A stretch of 44,221 nt of DNA from Bacillota bacterium (GTDB lineage: Bacteria; Bacillota; Halanaerobiia; B1SED10-174): contig SKTZ01000081.1 of the NCBI GenBank assembly GCA_007122335.1, forward strand, positions 1 to 44,221, written 5' to 3'. This document shows, piece by piece, positions 32,562 through 41,314 of this stretch; positions within the stretch are counted from its first letter, which is position 1; each line of letters starts with the position of its first letter. The translations under genes and the position numbers were made by a program. Under the pieces are notes generated by a model. That model was not told where the DNA came from and made no database searches. It worked only from the letters and a program-made list of their open reading frames with translations.

Positions 32562-33790
32562 TAGAAATCCCAATCCAATCTAGGTTTTGGCATTAAAAAA
32601 ACCTGGTCAAGTTCCTCTAATAGATCTTCTGATGCACAAAAATCACCGCTTAAACCCAGGCCCGTTGCAGGTAAAGCTCCCATCCACATTCTGGTAAAGG
32701 CCCCAACTGAAGCTTTTAGGGTAGGCAGGTTGTTTTGCAAACCACGTTTTATTTCCGATTCAGCCCCAATGGTCAGGTGATATTCTCCTCCTATCCCCTG
32801 CCATTCTTCTTCCGGAGGCAAAAACTTTTCAACTGGATCCATTAATTCCAGGTTAAAAGAAACTTCTCTCCCCGGCAGATGCGTATTATTTATACAGCCT
32901 TCCAAGTCCAAAATTCGCAGCTGCCAGTACGCCAGAGCCCGGTTTTTAACCTCAAACTTTCCACCTTTGGAAATCCTCGAGCTTTTCATTGGCTGTCTGA
33001 GGAAATCCTGGAGCTGCACTCCGGAAGGTTCAGCAATTCTAACCAGGTTAATCTGATCCCCCAAGTCCCGAAGCAGGCTCAATAATTCTAAAAACTGTTT
33101 ATTTTCCCTGTATACAGTCCAAAGCACGTTGTAAGGTCCGTGTTCAACATCATCAGGGCTAATCCAAAAATGATGAGTGAGTTCTCCACTATCTGGATCG
33201 CGAAAACCAAGGCCAAAACCACTGTCCTTGTATAACAGATCCGTTCTTGTAACTTCAGGGGGGTAGAGGTTAACCGAACCATGTTTTTGCAGCCTTTGCA
33301 ACCTGTTTTCGTGCATTTCCTGAAAATCTTTAGCTCCCAGCCGACAGGGAGGGCGGTTCGATCTGGGAACCTTAAGTTCCGCAGGATCAAAAGATAGGTG
33401 ATGTTCATAGGGACCGGTACCGAATCCCAGGAGATTGTAATAACCCTGTTCAAACATGCCCAGGCCGGCTATTTTTTTCCCTGCAGCAGCCTCCCTGGCC
33501 AGGGCGAGGGCGGTGACTTTTCCTGCCAGGCCCCTCTTGCGGGAAATCCTGCTGGTGGTAACTGCGGCAACTGCATGCAGTGGAAGTTGCACTCCATTGT
33601 AGTTTAAATCTCCAGAAATACTAAAAACAGAGGCTTCAGCCGCTCCATTCAGCTCTACAACCAAAATTCTGGAACTCTCCACAAAAAATTTAAAAATTTC
33701 TTTGTCTTCTTTCGGCTCCAGCCAGCCGATTTCTTCCCAGGTTCTCTTAATTTCCTGAAAATCTTTTTCAATATATCTTCTGATTTTCAT
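32561..33790 (-). CDS. Eis-like GNAT family N-acetyltransferase
   Basis: The 409-residue protein resembles the Eis (enhanced intracellular survival) family: a first GNAT domain with LHAVAAVTTSRISRKRGLAGKVT as the acetyl-CoA loop, a second GNAT-like domain, and a C-terminal sterol-carrier-like domain that begins near residue 300. Eis enzymes acetylate amines such as aminoglycosides or protein lysines. Here no resistance gene context exists, so the role could be small-molecule or protein acetylation. It follows the SDR gene by 21 bp and is coupled to ogt. Confidence 0.8.
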   Translation of the reverse strand: MKIRRYIEKDFQEIKRTWEEIGWLEPKEDKEIFKFFVESSRILVVELNGAAEASVFSISGDLNYNGVQLPLHAVAAVTTSRISRKRGLAGKVTALALAREAAAGKKIAGLGMFEQGYYNLLGFGTGPYEHHLSFDPAELKVPRSNRPPCRLGAKDFQEMHENRLQRLQKHGSVNLYPPEVTRTDLLYKDSGFGLGFRDPDSGELTHHFWISPDDVEHGPYNVLWTVYRENKQFLELLSLLRDLGDQINLVRIAEPSGVQLQDFLRQPMKSSRISKGGKFEVKNRALAYWQLRILDLEGCINNTHLPGREVSFNLELMDPVEKFLPPEEEWQGIGGEYHLTIGAESEIKRGLQNNLPTLKASVGAFTRMWMGALPATGLGLSGDFCASEDLLEELDQVFLMPKPRLDWDF

Positions 33791-33811
33791 AACTTTCTCC
33801 TTGCCTTTTAA

Positions 33812-34588
33812 TTATTTTTCCTCCCGGTGTAATAAATAAGGGTTGCGTTGAGCAGTAGGCATAATAACCAGGTCCTGAATATTGACATGTTCGGGGGAAT
33901 TTACAACGTAAAATACAGCATCTGCAATATCATCGGGTTTCAAGGGTTCAAACCCTTCATAAACTTTTGCTGCTCTTTTTTCATCCCCTTTAAATCTGAC
34001 CCGGGAAAACTCCGTTTCAACCGCCCCGGGATCAATACTGGACACCTTGATTTTGGTCCCATAAAGATCAATGTTCATCCCTTCATTTATGGCCCGGACC
34101 GCATATTTTGTTGCACAATAAATATTTCCCTGGGGATAAACCATGTGCCCCGCAATACTCCCGATATTTACCAGGTGCCCCTGGTTTCTTTCTACCATAA
34201 CCGGCAAAATTACCCGAGAAACATTAAGCAGACCTTTTACATTGGTATCAATCATTCTATCCCAATCGGTGAAATCACCCTCATGAAATTTATTTAGCCC
34301 ACTGGCCAGGCCAGCGTTATTTATCAATATATCGGGCGTAAGGTCTTCTTTTTTTAGGGTGCCGGCCCAATCTTTAACTTTTTCCCGGTCACAAACATCA
34401 AGTTCATAGGTTTTTACAGTTATTTTGTTTTCCTTTAGCAGTTCTTCCCGGAGAAGATCGAGTTTTTTCTTGCGCCTGGCAACTAATAACAAATTTGCTC
34501 CGTGGGAGGCGAAAATTCTGGAACAGGCTTCCCCGATGCCCGATGAAGCCCCGGTGATTATAACAATCTTTCCCTTAATTCTGTTCAT
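33812..34588 (-). CDS. SDR family NAD(P)-dependent oxidoreductase
   Basis: The 258-residue classical short-chain dehydrogenase has TGASSGIGEA (about 13-22) for cofactor binding, NNAG (about 90-93), a catalytic serine in NIGSIAG and YCATK (about 157-161). An arginine after the second strand (VARRKKK) suggests NADP preference. The overall sequence is close to YdfG-type 3-hydroxy acid (serine) dehydrogenases, but the substrate is not certain. GGAGGGAACG precedes the ATG. It lies 24 bp after the small membrane protein gene. Confidence 0.9.
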   Translation of the reverse strand: MNRIKGKIVIITGASSGIGEACSRIFASHGANLLLVARRKKKLDLLREELLKENKITVKTYELDVCDREKVKDWAGTLKKEDLTPDILINNAGLASGLNKFHEGDFTDWDRMIDTNVKGLLNVSRVILPVMVERNQGHLVNIGSIAGHMVYPQGNIYCATKYAVRAINEGMNIDLYGTKIKVSSIDPGAVETEFSRVRFKGDEKRAAKVYEGFEPLKPDDIADAVFYVVNSPEHVNIQDLVIMPTAQRNPYLLHREEK

Positions 34589-34612
34589 TTCGTTCCCTCC
34601 GTTTTTGACTTT

Positions 34613-34855
34613 TTAATCATTTTTATTGCCCCGGGTCCAAAACCAGGCAACAGCCCAGCCAGAAAAAATTACAAAAATAGGGATCCCCAGCATGGGGTGG
34701 GCAAATCTCCAGCCCACAACACCTATCATGAGGGCAAAAAGAACCGCTCCTGACATTTTCAAAACATCAAAAATAAAACATCTCCGACAGCGGGCTCTAT
34801 TGGTTGCGGGTCTGCTAAAACAGGTTGAACAAAATTCTTCAGTGATTTTTCCCAC
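34613..34855 (-). CDS. Small membrane protein with N-terminal zinc-ribbon-like cysteines
   Basis: The 80-residue product has CxxC-10-CxxC at the N-terminus (Cys9, 12, 23, 26), which could bind zinc, and two membrane helices (about 36-54 and 56-74), ending in a charged tail. No family recognised. The start is uncertain: the frame opens at a GTG (34855) that overlaps the GGAGG sequence, which would leave no space for ribosome binding. No better in-frame start is present before residue 34. It lies between the DUF212 gene and the SDR gene, after a cluster of GC hairpins. Confidence 0.55.
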   Translation of the reverse strand: MGKITEEFCSTCFSRPATNRARCRRCFIFDVLKMSGAVLFALMIGVVGWRFAHPMLGIPIFVIFSGWAVAWFWTRGNKND

Positions 34856-34916
34856 CTCCCATATTGTTGATAGTATTTAATTCTCCCATCCCAGTTAATT
34901 CCCTTTTATTTAACAA

Positions 34917-34954
34917 CCCCTATAAAGGGGGAAATCCCCCCAAAGGGGGGATTT
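34917..34954 (-). terminator. Overlapping C/G-tract hairpins after the DUF212 gene
   Basis: In the minus direction the order is C6, TTT, G6, ATTT, C5, TTTATA, G4, starting right after the DUF212 stop. C6 can pair with G6 (10-bp stem 34932-34941 with 34945-34954), or G6 with C5, or C5 with G4, which are mutually exclusive. There is no proper T-run, so it is either an unusual terminator or an mRNA 3'-end block. Confidence 0.55.
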
Positions 34955-35361
34955 TACCACCAGCCAACTAAAAAACCCAGAACAACTCCTACAAGAACCT
35001 CAAACGGAGTATGTCCAAGCAGTTCTTTCAGGCGGGCTTCTTCAATTTTTTTATGCGCCATAACTTCTTCCATAATTGTGTTTAAAATCGCGGCCTGTTT
35101 TCCTGCGGCCCTGCGGACTCCGGCAGCATCATATAGAACAACCATTGTAAAAACCAAGGCTATTGCAAAAACAGGTCCATCTACACCCACATCTTTCCCT
35201 AACTGGGTTGTTAAGGCAACTGTAAAGGCAGCATGAGACGAGGGCATACCACCTGCCCCAACCAGGCGCCTGAAATCAAAGCGTTTGTTTTTCCACCCAT
35301 AAATTATAATTTTAAAAATCTGGGCGATGAACAGGGCCACTAAAGGCCTGACAAAAAACAC
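34954..35361 (-). CDS. Divergent PAP2 family protein (DUF212, YuiD-like)
   Basis: The 135-residue integral membrane protein has family marks GGMPSSHAAFTVAL (with the PAP2-like SxxH) and VLYDAAGVRRAAGKQA, followed by LGHTPFEVLVGVVLGFLVG. DUF212 proteins are distant relatives of PAP2 lipid phosphatases, with unproven activity. The GTG at 35361 has AAGGAGGG six bases upstream. It is slightly shorter at the N-terminus than some relatives. It lies 12 bp after rocD, with which it is probably co-transcribed. Confidence 0.88.
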   Translation of the reverse strand: MFFVRPLVALFIAQIFKIIIYGWKNKRFDFRRLVGAGGMPSSHAAFTVALTTQLGKDVGVDGPVFAIALVFTMVVLYDAAGVRRAAGKQAAILNTIMEEVMAHKKIEEARLKELLGHTPFEVLVGVVLGFLVGWW

Positions 35362-35373
35362 TCTTTTCCCTCC

Positions 35374-36564
35374 TTAGGGCTGCAGGACTTTTTTCACCTT
35401 GGCGATTGCCCAGTCCAGATCTTCCCTGGAAATAATAAGGGGCGGAGCAAGGCGAATTACATTCTCGTGAGTTTCCTTGCAGAGGACACCTTCTTCTTTG
35501 AGTTTTTCACAGTAAGGACGGGCCTTTCCTTTTAATTCAATTCCTACAAAAAGTCCTTTGCCCCGGATTTCAACTATCTCGGGATTTTCAATAGTTGCCA
35601 GTTCTTTCTGCAGGTACTCTCCCAGTTCTAAAGATCTTTCAACAAGGTTTTCTTCCTTGATCACTTCCACAGCTGCTCTTCCACAGGCACAACCTAAAGG
35701 ATTTCCTCCAAATGTAGAACCATGAGAGCCAGGATTAAAGAGGTCCAAAAGAGAACCATCAGCAACAACAGCTGAAACCGGTATTACTCCTCCTCCCAGG
35801 GCCTTACCCAGTATATAAATATCGGGAGTTACATCTTCCCAGTCACAGGCGAATAATTTTCCGGTTCGACCAAAACCCGTCTGGATTTCGTCAGCCAGGA
35901 AAAGGACGTTATTGTCCCGGCAAATTTCTGCTGCTTCTTTTAAATAACCTTCGGGGGGAACAACTACCCCTGCCTCACCCTGAATTGGTTCAACCAAAAA
36001 GGCAGCTGTATTGGGGCCAATTGCTTCTTTTAAGGCCTCGATATCTCCATAGGGAATAACCTTAAATCCGGGAGTCAGGGGACCAAAACCCCTGTAATAA
36101 TTGGGGCTGGAGGAAAAAGAAATTACAGTAGTGGTTCTGCCGTGAAAGTTACCTTCACAAACAATGATTTCCGCTTTGTCTTTTTCCACCCCCTTTACAT
36201 CATAAGCCCAGCGGCGAACGCATTTAATCGCTGTTTCGACAGCTTCTGCCCCTGTATTCATAACCAGGGCCCGGTTTTTCCCTGTTAGTTCGGCTAATTC
36301 CTGGCAAAAGGGACCCAACTGATCATTGTGGAAAGCCCTTGAGGTTAGAGTAACCTTATCCAGTTGATCTTTAACTCTCTCAATAATCCGGGGATGCCGA
36401 TGTCCCTGGTTCAGAGCTGAATAAGAGCTGAGCATATCCATGTAACGATTTCCTTCGGGATCTTCAACCCAGACCCCTTCTGCTTTTTCGATTACAATAG
36501 GTAGCGGTAGATAGTTTGGTGCCGAAAACTGCTCGGTTACTTTTAAAATTTCTTGCGTTTTCAA
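35374..36564 (-). CDS. rocD: Ornithine aminotransferase RocD
   Basis: RocD converts ornithine and 2-oxoglutarate to glutamate semialdehyde and glutamate, a step in arginine/ornithine catabolism or proline synthesis. The roughly 396-residue class III aminotransferase has the RocD-typical [36 protein letters not shown], the [12 protein letters not shown] stretch and the PLP lysine in [13 protein letters not shown] at 36564 after AAGGAG (eight-base gap) is preferred to the GTG at 36573. It lies 95 bp after the flavoprotein gene; that gap contains the inverted repeat AGCAGG/CCTGCT but no clear promoter. Confidence 0.92.
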   Translation of the reverse strand: MKTQEILKVTEQFSAPNYLPLPIVIEKAEGVWVEDPEGNRYMDMLSSYSALNQGHRHPRIIERVKDQLDKVTLTSRAFHNDQLGPFCQELAELTGKNRALVMNTGAEAVETAIKCVRRWAYDVKGVEKDKAEIIVCEGNFHGRTTTVISFSSSPNYYRGFGPLTPGFKVIPYGDIEALKEAIGPNTAAFLVEPIQGEAGVVVPPEGYLKEAAEICRDNNVLFLADEIQTGFGRTGKLFACDWEDVTPDIYILGKALGGGVIPVSAVVADGSLLDLFNPGSHGSTFGGNPLGCACGRAAVEVIKEENLVERSLELGEYLQKELATIENPEIVEIRGKGLFVGIELKGKARPYCEKLKEEGVLCKETHENVIRLAPPLIISREDLDWAIAKVKKVLQP

Positions 36565-36668
36565 AACATTCACTCCTTGTAAAAATAATTAATAGCGGCA
36601 AAATAAAACCGCCATAGCAGGAATTCACCATAAACCTGCTTTTTCCCTTTTTCCCCCGCAAAAAAACC

Positions 36669-37886
36669 CTAACAATTTTCTCCTGCGAGAAAACCAGTAG
36701 AAAAAGCAAGCTGTAAATTGTAACCTCCGGTAAACCCGTGGATATTGATTAGTTCCCCTGCGAAAAATAACCCTGGAACAAGTTTTGATTCCATCGTTGC
36801 TGGAATAATTTCACCGCATTTTACCCCTCCCATGGTAATTATCGCTTCAGACCAGTCCCTTTTCCCCACAACTGAAAAGGAAAGGCTTTTTAGCACTTCC
36901 CCGATTACCTGTCTCTCTTCCCGGGTTATATGGCTTGCAGGTTTTTCCCAATCCAGCCCCGTAAATTTTATCAGGGGGCTTATTAAATCCCTTGGTAAAA
37001 GACCGCCCAATATTCCCCGGAGATTTTCCTTACTTTTATTTTCCAGGTCTCTCTGCAGCCTCCTGTCCAATTGTTCTGGTTCCAATCCGGGTTTCAGGTC
37101 CAGATCAAGAAAAAATTCTTGCCCTGATTTAACAAAAATACTTGCCGAAAGGACCAGTGCTCCGGAAAACCCATTTTCAGTTATATCTATCTCTCCGAGT
37201 TCACTGAACAGGATTTTCCCCCTTTTGTCCCTGAGCTTCAATCCAACATTTCTTAATACCAGGCCAGCGGCTGGAGCAAGGGTTATTTCTTTAACTATCA
37301 AAGGGACCAGCCCGGGTTCGGGGGTTTTAACTTTATGACCAAAATTTTTGGCCCAGGTATACCCATCTCCTGAAGAACCTGTTTGGGGGTAAGAACTACC
37401 TCCAGTTGCTAGGATTAAATTCTCAGACTTAAATTGGCCCCCCTCGGTAAAAATTGAAAACTTGTCGCCCTTTTTCTTACACTCCAGGACCCGGTTTAAA
37501 GGTTTAAGGTCAACTCCATTTTTTTTCATAAACTCAACCAGGGCATTTCTAATTCTGTGGGCATCATCATCAACCGGGAAAACCCTCTGCCCTCTCTCTA
37601 CCTTTAACCCAACTCCCCTTTGTTCCAGCCAATTCATCAAGGCCGAAGGAGGAAAAGCATTAAGGGCCGAATACAAAAATTTCCCCTGGGGGAAGAGATT
37701 GGCAATGTGATTTTCAATGTCTGTGGCGTTTGTTATATTGCAGCGCCCTTTCCCGGTGATTAATAATTTTCGACCAAAAACTCTATTCCTTTCCAGAATT
37801 GCAACCCTGTGCCCACGTTCAGCAGCAGTTCCTGCTGCCATCATTCCTGCGGGTCCTCCGCCAATAACCACAGTTGTATAATCCAT
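36669..37886 (-). CDS. NAD(P)/FAD-dependent oxidoreductase, HI0933/YhiN family
   Basis: The 405-residue flavoprotein has the FAD loop IGGGPAGMMAAG (8-19), the family signature GRKLLITGKGRCNITNA (about 40-56) and a C-terminal GELINIHGFTGGYNLQLAFSTG block. The HI0933/YhiN group has no settled reaction, although it is very widely conserved. The ATG at 37886 follows GGTGAGG; the frame start 15 bases upstream lacks a site. It lies 45 bp after the frameshifted gene in the same direction. Confidence 0.9.
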   Translation of the reverse strand: MDYTTVVIGGGPAGMMAAGTAAERGHRVAILERNRVFGRKLLITGKGRCNITNATDIENHIANLFPQGKFLYSALNAFPPSALMNWLEQRGVGLKVERGQRVFPVDDDAHRIRNALVEFMKKNGVDLKPLNRVLECKKKGDKFSIFTEGGQFKSENLILATGGSSYPQTGSSGDGYTWAKNFGHKVKTPEPGLVPLIVKEITLAPAAGLVLRNVGLKLRDKRGKILFSELGEIDITENGFSGALVLSASIFVKSGQEFFLDLDLKPGLEPEQLDRRLQRDLENKSKENLRGILGGLLPRDLISPLIKFTGLDWEKPASHITREERQVIGEVLKSLSFSVVGKRDWSEAIITMGGVKCGEIIPATMESKLVPGLFFAGELINIHGFTGGYNLQLAFSTGFLAGENC

Positions 37887-37931
37887 TTTAAACCTCACCA
37901 TCTATTATTTCCTGGTAAAAAAACCAGTTTT

Positions 37932-38355
37932 TTATTCCTCCCAGGTGCCTCGAGCAAGCTGCCGTAAATAGCTTAAAAGGACTTTCCTTTCTTTGGAGCT
38001 TAAATCACTTTCGGCCTTTCCTTCCTGGACAGCTTCGACTTTTTTCTGCCAGAAAAATAATTCCTTTTTTATAACTTCTTTGCTGAAATATTTCTCTTCC
38101 CTCTGGAGATATTCCCCAACCGCTTTACCTATCAAGTTAGTAATCTGTTGATCCTTTTCAACGGCCAGGTCACTTAATTTCTTCTCTTCTTCTGGGGATA
38201 AAATGTAGGTACTACCATCCGCAAGAGTGAATCCAAGGTCTTCTCTCTCTTTGGTTTCTTCTTTTTCTTCAAATTTAACTTTTTCCAGAAAGCGATCCAG
38301 AGTTTCATCAAGGGCCTGTTCCAGGCGGGATGTTTTTTTTGTTTTTCTTTACCAT
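37932..38355 (-). pseudogene. Frameshifted (or slippage-expressed) gene downstream of parA
   Basis: Coding sequence runs on from an ATG at 38355 that follows GGAGGAGG and overlaps the parA stop by seven bases. The frame from this ATG stops after 15 codons, but the sequence in the next frame is open from 38348 to 37932 without a standard start before 38135. Reading A8 (38340-38333 on the minus strand) as A7 joins the two into one 140-residue acidic, helical protein (S-R-L-E-Q-A-L-D-E... to R-G-T-W-E-E). The family is not recognised. Options are a genuine mutation, a homopolymer sequencing error, or transcriptional slippage. Its place after parA suggests a ParA partner, but it has no ParB features. 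Confidence 0.65.
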
Positions 38356-39095
38356 TTCTGCAGCACCTCCTCCGCCAGTTGCAGATAGGCCCTGTAACCT
38401 CGGGCCCGGGGGTCAAAAAAATTTATGGGTTCACCAACAACCTGGGCTTCTCCCAGGTGGACATTTCGTGGAATATAGGCCCCCAGGATTAAAGGAGAGT
38501 ATGCTTCGCTTAAAGCCCCGTGAATCATCTGATGCAGCCTGGTATTGGGCTGGGCCTCATTATAAAAAAGCCCGAGAACCTTCAGACTCTGGTTAACATT
38601 CCTTAACCGCAATCGAACCACGGTCAAAAAGAGCTGTTCTAACCCGGTAATTGAAAAATGCCCTGCTTTTATGAACACCAGCACGCGCTCCACTGCAGCA
38701 AAAACATTTAAGGTCAAGCGCCCCAGGGAAGGAGGAGAGTCCACAACTACAAAATCAAATTCTCCTTCAATCTGTTGCAGGTTTTCTTCTAATCGATGGA
38801 TGGGAAGGGAGTCTGCTTCAAGTCCCGCTAGACCCAAGTGGGCAGGAACAATTGATAGGTTGGCAAACCCTGTTTTTTGGGCCGCTTCCCTGATTGAACA
38901 CTTTCCTTCGAGGACATCCGCGGTTGTCCATTTAACTTCTTTTGTAAAAATTCCTACTCCAGAAGTTGAATTCCCCTGAGGGTCCATATCAACCAAGAGC
39001 ACTTTTGATCTGCCTGCCCATAACGAAGCGAGGTTTATAGAAGCAGTTGTTTTGCCTACCCCCCCTTTTTGGTTGGCAAGTGCAATTGATTTCAT
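38349..39095 (-). CDS. ParA family ATPase
   Basis: The 248-residue ParA/MinD-type ATPase has the deviant Walker A KGGVGKTT (residues 9-16) with the signature lysine, the Walker A' [10 protein letters not shown] and the Walker B VVVDSPPS. It lacks an N-terminal DNA-binding domain, as in chromosomal Soj proteins. No parB follows; the next gene is the frameshifted one, which overlaps its stop. The ATG at 39095 follows GGGAGG. ParA proteins position chromosomes, plasmids or protein clusters. Which cargo applies here is not evident, and no parS-like repeats were seen in the window. Confidence 0.9.
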   Translation of the reverse strand: MKSIALANQKGGVGKTTASINLASLWAGRSKVLLVDMDPQGNSTSGVGIFTKEVKWTTADVLEGKCSIREAAQKTGFANLSIVPAHLGLAGLEADSLPIHRLEENLQQIEGEFDFVVVDSPPSLGRLTLNVFAAVERVLVFIKAGHFSITGLEQLFLTVVRLRLRNVNQSLKVLGLFYNEAQPNTRLHQMIHGALSEAYSPLILGAYIPRNVHLGEAQVVGEPINFFDPRARGYRAYLQLAEEVLQKW

Positions 39096-39142
39096 CGGTG
39101 TTAGGCCTCCCAAAATAATTGGACGATATGTACTCATTCTCC

Positions 39143-39172
39143 ATTATAAAAACTATTCCTTTTGATTATCAG
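39143..39172 (-). promoter_or_regulatory. Probable promoter of parA
   Basis: CTGATA (39172-39167), an 18-bp spacer and TATAAT (39148-39143). The -10 is perfect and the -35 has four of six matches. It lies directly after the NCS2 permease terminator. Confidence 0.6.
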
Positions 39173-39176
39173 AAAT

Positions 39177-39205
39177 TAAAAAGGGCGCCTTTGTGGCGCC
39201 CTTTC
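39177..39205 (-). terminator. Terminator of the NCS2 permease gene
   Basis: A 9-bp GC-rich stem (39181-39189 with 39195-39203) with a five-base loop is followed on the minus strand by T5. It begins a few bases after the permease stop. Confidence 0.9.
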
Positions 39206-39206
39206 T

Positions 39207-40712
39207 TTAATCACTCTTTCCAGCTTTCTCCACTTCTTGCGGGGTTTCCTTGCCAAAATATTGATACATGAAAAACATTCCAATAGTTAAAATCAAATAG
39301 CCAATGGCAAATTCGCTGCCAAAATTAAAGCCTAATCGGGGAGCATGCATAACGCCAATCCCGGTTAAAATAAAAGCAGTAAAAGAAATAGCGGTTCCTC
39401 TGAGCCAGTCCCTATCGATACCAAAAACTGCAAAGGCGCCCCAGACCAAGGCAGTAAACATTGCTCCCTGTCCAAGGGCTTCAACTGCTGGATATTCTGC
39501 CATGAAAGTTTCTGGATCAAGCCCTCTGAAATTAGTCGTAAGGTAATTTGCAAGATAGGGGAACATGGCAAGTGCAACTGCGGGAGAGTGTCTTTCCGGG
39601 CTGGTTACAAAGGCTTTTCCTACCATTACAATCCCTACGTAAACAAGAATTGGGGCAATTACCGGTCCCGGGATTATTTGAGCGATTACTGCGATAACTC
39701 CAAAAATAGCAAATAAAAGGAAGGCTGCACCATTTAAGACACTATAACCACGGCCTGCTTTCATTTCCTTGGCCCCGGTTGAAGCAATGTAAACTGTTGT
39801 AGGGAATACGCCGCCAAAAAGGGCTCCAAGTATTGTTCCCGCCCCATCCACAAGCTGGCATTCCCTGACATTGTAGTCATCTCCCAGACCTGCAACTGCT
39901 TCAACATTATTCATTGTTTCAATAAAGTTATAAAGGGAAATGGGGATTACAGCTGCTAAAACACCAACCCCGATCATCTCAGCAAAACCTGTAAATCCGG
40001 CAATTGTTGGTAAGGGGAAATAAAAACCAAAGTGGGTAAAGCCTTCGGAAATTCCTGCCGGGTCAGCTCGGCCCAGGACATATGCTAGGACGGTTCCAAT
40101 TACAATGGCCAATAAAGAGGCAGGAAGTTTAAAGGGCATGGCATGCCGCCCAACCAAACCTATAACAATGATTGCTAAAACAATGGACCCGACAATCGGC
40201 ATTTCAAAAGTCTGGAAGAAAAGTTCCCCGCCGATAAAAGAAATAGCTACACCGGCAAGGGCACCAACCATTGCTGCCCGGGGCAGGTTGTTCCGGACCC
40301 AGGGACCAATAATACTCCCCAGCACTTCAATAATACCACCAAGTAAACACGCCGCAACACCAATCTGCCAGGCTCGTTCATGATCCCCATCAGTTGCCGC
40401 AAGAGCTGCCCCCAGGACTGCAAAAAGGAAAATAAACATCGGGGGAGTGCTTATCCCGTAGGATAAAGCGGTAACATCGGTCCTGCCCTCTTTCTGAGCC
40501 AGCCTTTTCGCCATGTAAGCATAATAAATATTCCCAAAAATAACTGCGATAGCTGCACCAGGAATTACCCTTCCAAAAACAATTGAAGTTGGAAAGCCCT
40601 GACCCAGCATAACAGTAGAAATAATGAAAAAGTTGGCCAGGTTATTCTGAAAAAGAGCAAAAAAACCATCAACATCTTCTCTCTTAAACCAGGGATATGT
40701 AAGATTGCCCAT
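39207..40712 (-). CDS. NCS2-type nucleobase permease family protein
   Basis: The 501-residue polytopic protein has about 12-14 hydrophobic segments and resembles the NCS2 (xanthine/uracil permease) fold: an N-terminal VMLGQGFPTSIVFGRVIPGAAI stretch split by glycine, DVTALSYGISTPPMF, and FGGVFPTTVYIASTGAKEM. Canonical motifs QXXP and NXXGT are not obvious, so the ligand could be other than a purine or pyrimidine. GAAAGGAGGTCG precedes the ATG. It stands alone between two terminators. The upstream AT-rich region contains TATAAT but no convincing -35. No purine riboswitch was seen. Confidence 0.75.
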   Translation of the reverse strand: MGNLTYPWFKREDVDGFFALFQNNLANFFIISTVMLGQGFPTSIVFGRVIPGAAIAVIFGNIYYAYMAKRLAQKEGRTDVTALSYGISTPPMFIFLFAVLGAALAATDGDHERAWQIGVAACLLGGIIEVLGSIIGPWVRNNLPRAAMVGALAGVAISFIGGELFFQTFEMPIVGSIVLAIIVIGLVGRHAMPFKLPASLLAIVIGTVLAYVLGRADPAGISEGFTHFGFYFPLPTIAGFTGFAEMIGVGVLAAVIPISLYNFIETMNNVEAVAGLGDDYNVRECQLVDGAGTILGALFGGVFPTTVYIASTGAKEMKAGRGYSVLNGAAFLLFAIFGVIAVIAQIIPGPVIAPILVYVGIVMVGKAFVTSPERHSPAVALAMFPYLANYLTTNFRGLDPETFMAEYPAVEALGQGAMFTALVWGAFAVFGIDRDWLRGTAISFTAFILTGIGVMHAPRLGFNFGSEFAIGYLILTIGMFFMYQYFGKETPQEVEKAGKSD

Positions 40713-40787
40713 ATTCGACCTCCTTTCTAAATTTTAATCCATATTATATTAATTTATATACAAACGAAAATTATCCTGCACATAAAA

Positions 40788-40816
40788 AAAAAGGCCCTAT
40801 TTTAAGGGCCTTTCAG
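40788..40816 (-). terminator. Terminator of the stalk-domain protein gene
   Basis: Stem 40790-40798 with 40805-40813 (9 bp, AAGGCCC core) with a six-base loop, followed on the minus strand by T9. It begins seven bases after the stop codon. Confidence 0.92.
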
Positions 40817-40819
40817 CTA

Positions 40820-41314
40820 TTAATTGGTGTTAATTCTCAACTGTTTTGTATCCTTATTCCATTCAACCTCTACTTCATACCCCAGGGCAATAACCTCAGG
40901 CATAACCATGGTTCTATCACCATGTAAAATAGGATGCATTTCAAAATTCCAGTGCTTGCGGTTACCGTAGGCAACATTGTTATTCAGCTGGATAATTATC
41001 CTGATTTCCTTTTCTTGGTCAACCATGGCTACCGTCCGGGGATCCTCAAACCAGTGAACTTCAGCTCCAAGGGCATTAAAGACTGCACGAAGTGGAATAA
41101 GTAAGTGCGCATCTCTGATAACCGGGTCTACATCTGTCTGTACGGTCTGTCCATTAACTATAATCTGGATTTCACTTAGATCCTGGCTGGAAAATCCGGT
41201 TACATCAATTGGGAAATGCAGTTCATTGTGTTGCGCTGCAAGAAGAGTTCCCCCAAACAAAACTGTAATCATAACAAAAATTAAAGAAATTTGAAAAATT
41301 TTTCCCCCAAACAT
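40820..41314 (-). CDS. Secreted copper amine oxidase N-terminal (stalk) domain protein
   Basis: The 164-residue protein has a signal peptide (residues 1-27, hydrophobic IFQISLIFVMITVLFG core) and a single stalk domain with PLRAVFNALGAEVHW and the VAMVDQEKEI strand, followed by MVMPEVIALGYEVEVEW. Such domains are common surface or secreted modules in Clostridia and are usually wall- or substrate-binding rather than catalytic. It has no further domain. GGGGG and a T-rich run precede the ATG. A well-formed promoter lies about 135 bp upstream, leaving a long leader. Confidence 0.82.
   Translation of the reverse strand: MFGGKIFQISLIFVMITVLFGGTLLAAQHNELHFPIDVTGFSSQDLSEIQIIVNGQTVQTDVDPVIRDAHLLIPLRAVFNALGAEVHWFEDPRTVAMVDQEKEIRIIIQLNNNVAYGNRKHWNFEMHPILHGDRTMVMPEVIALGYEVEVEWNKDTKQLRINTN

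Noticed and set aside
36620-36660. Inverted repeat AGCAGG/CCTGCT before rocD as an ArgR-type operator
   Set aside because: The arms and spacing do not match the ArgR box, and no promoter could be placed nearby.
38174-38416. An 80-residue lysine-rich frame after parA
   Set aside because: It overlaps parA in another frame and has the skewed composition of a shadow; the frame joined at the A8 run is better supported.
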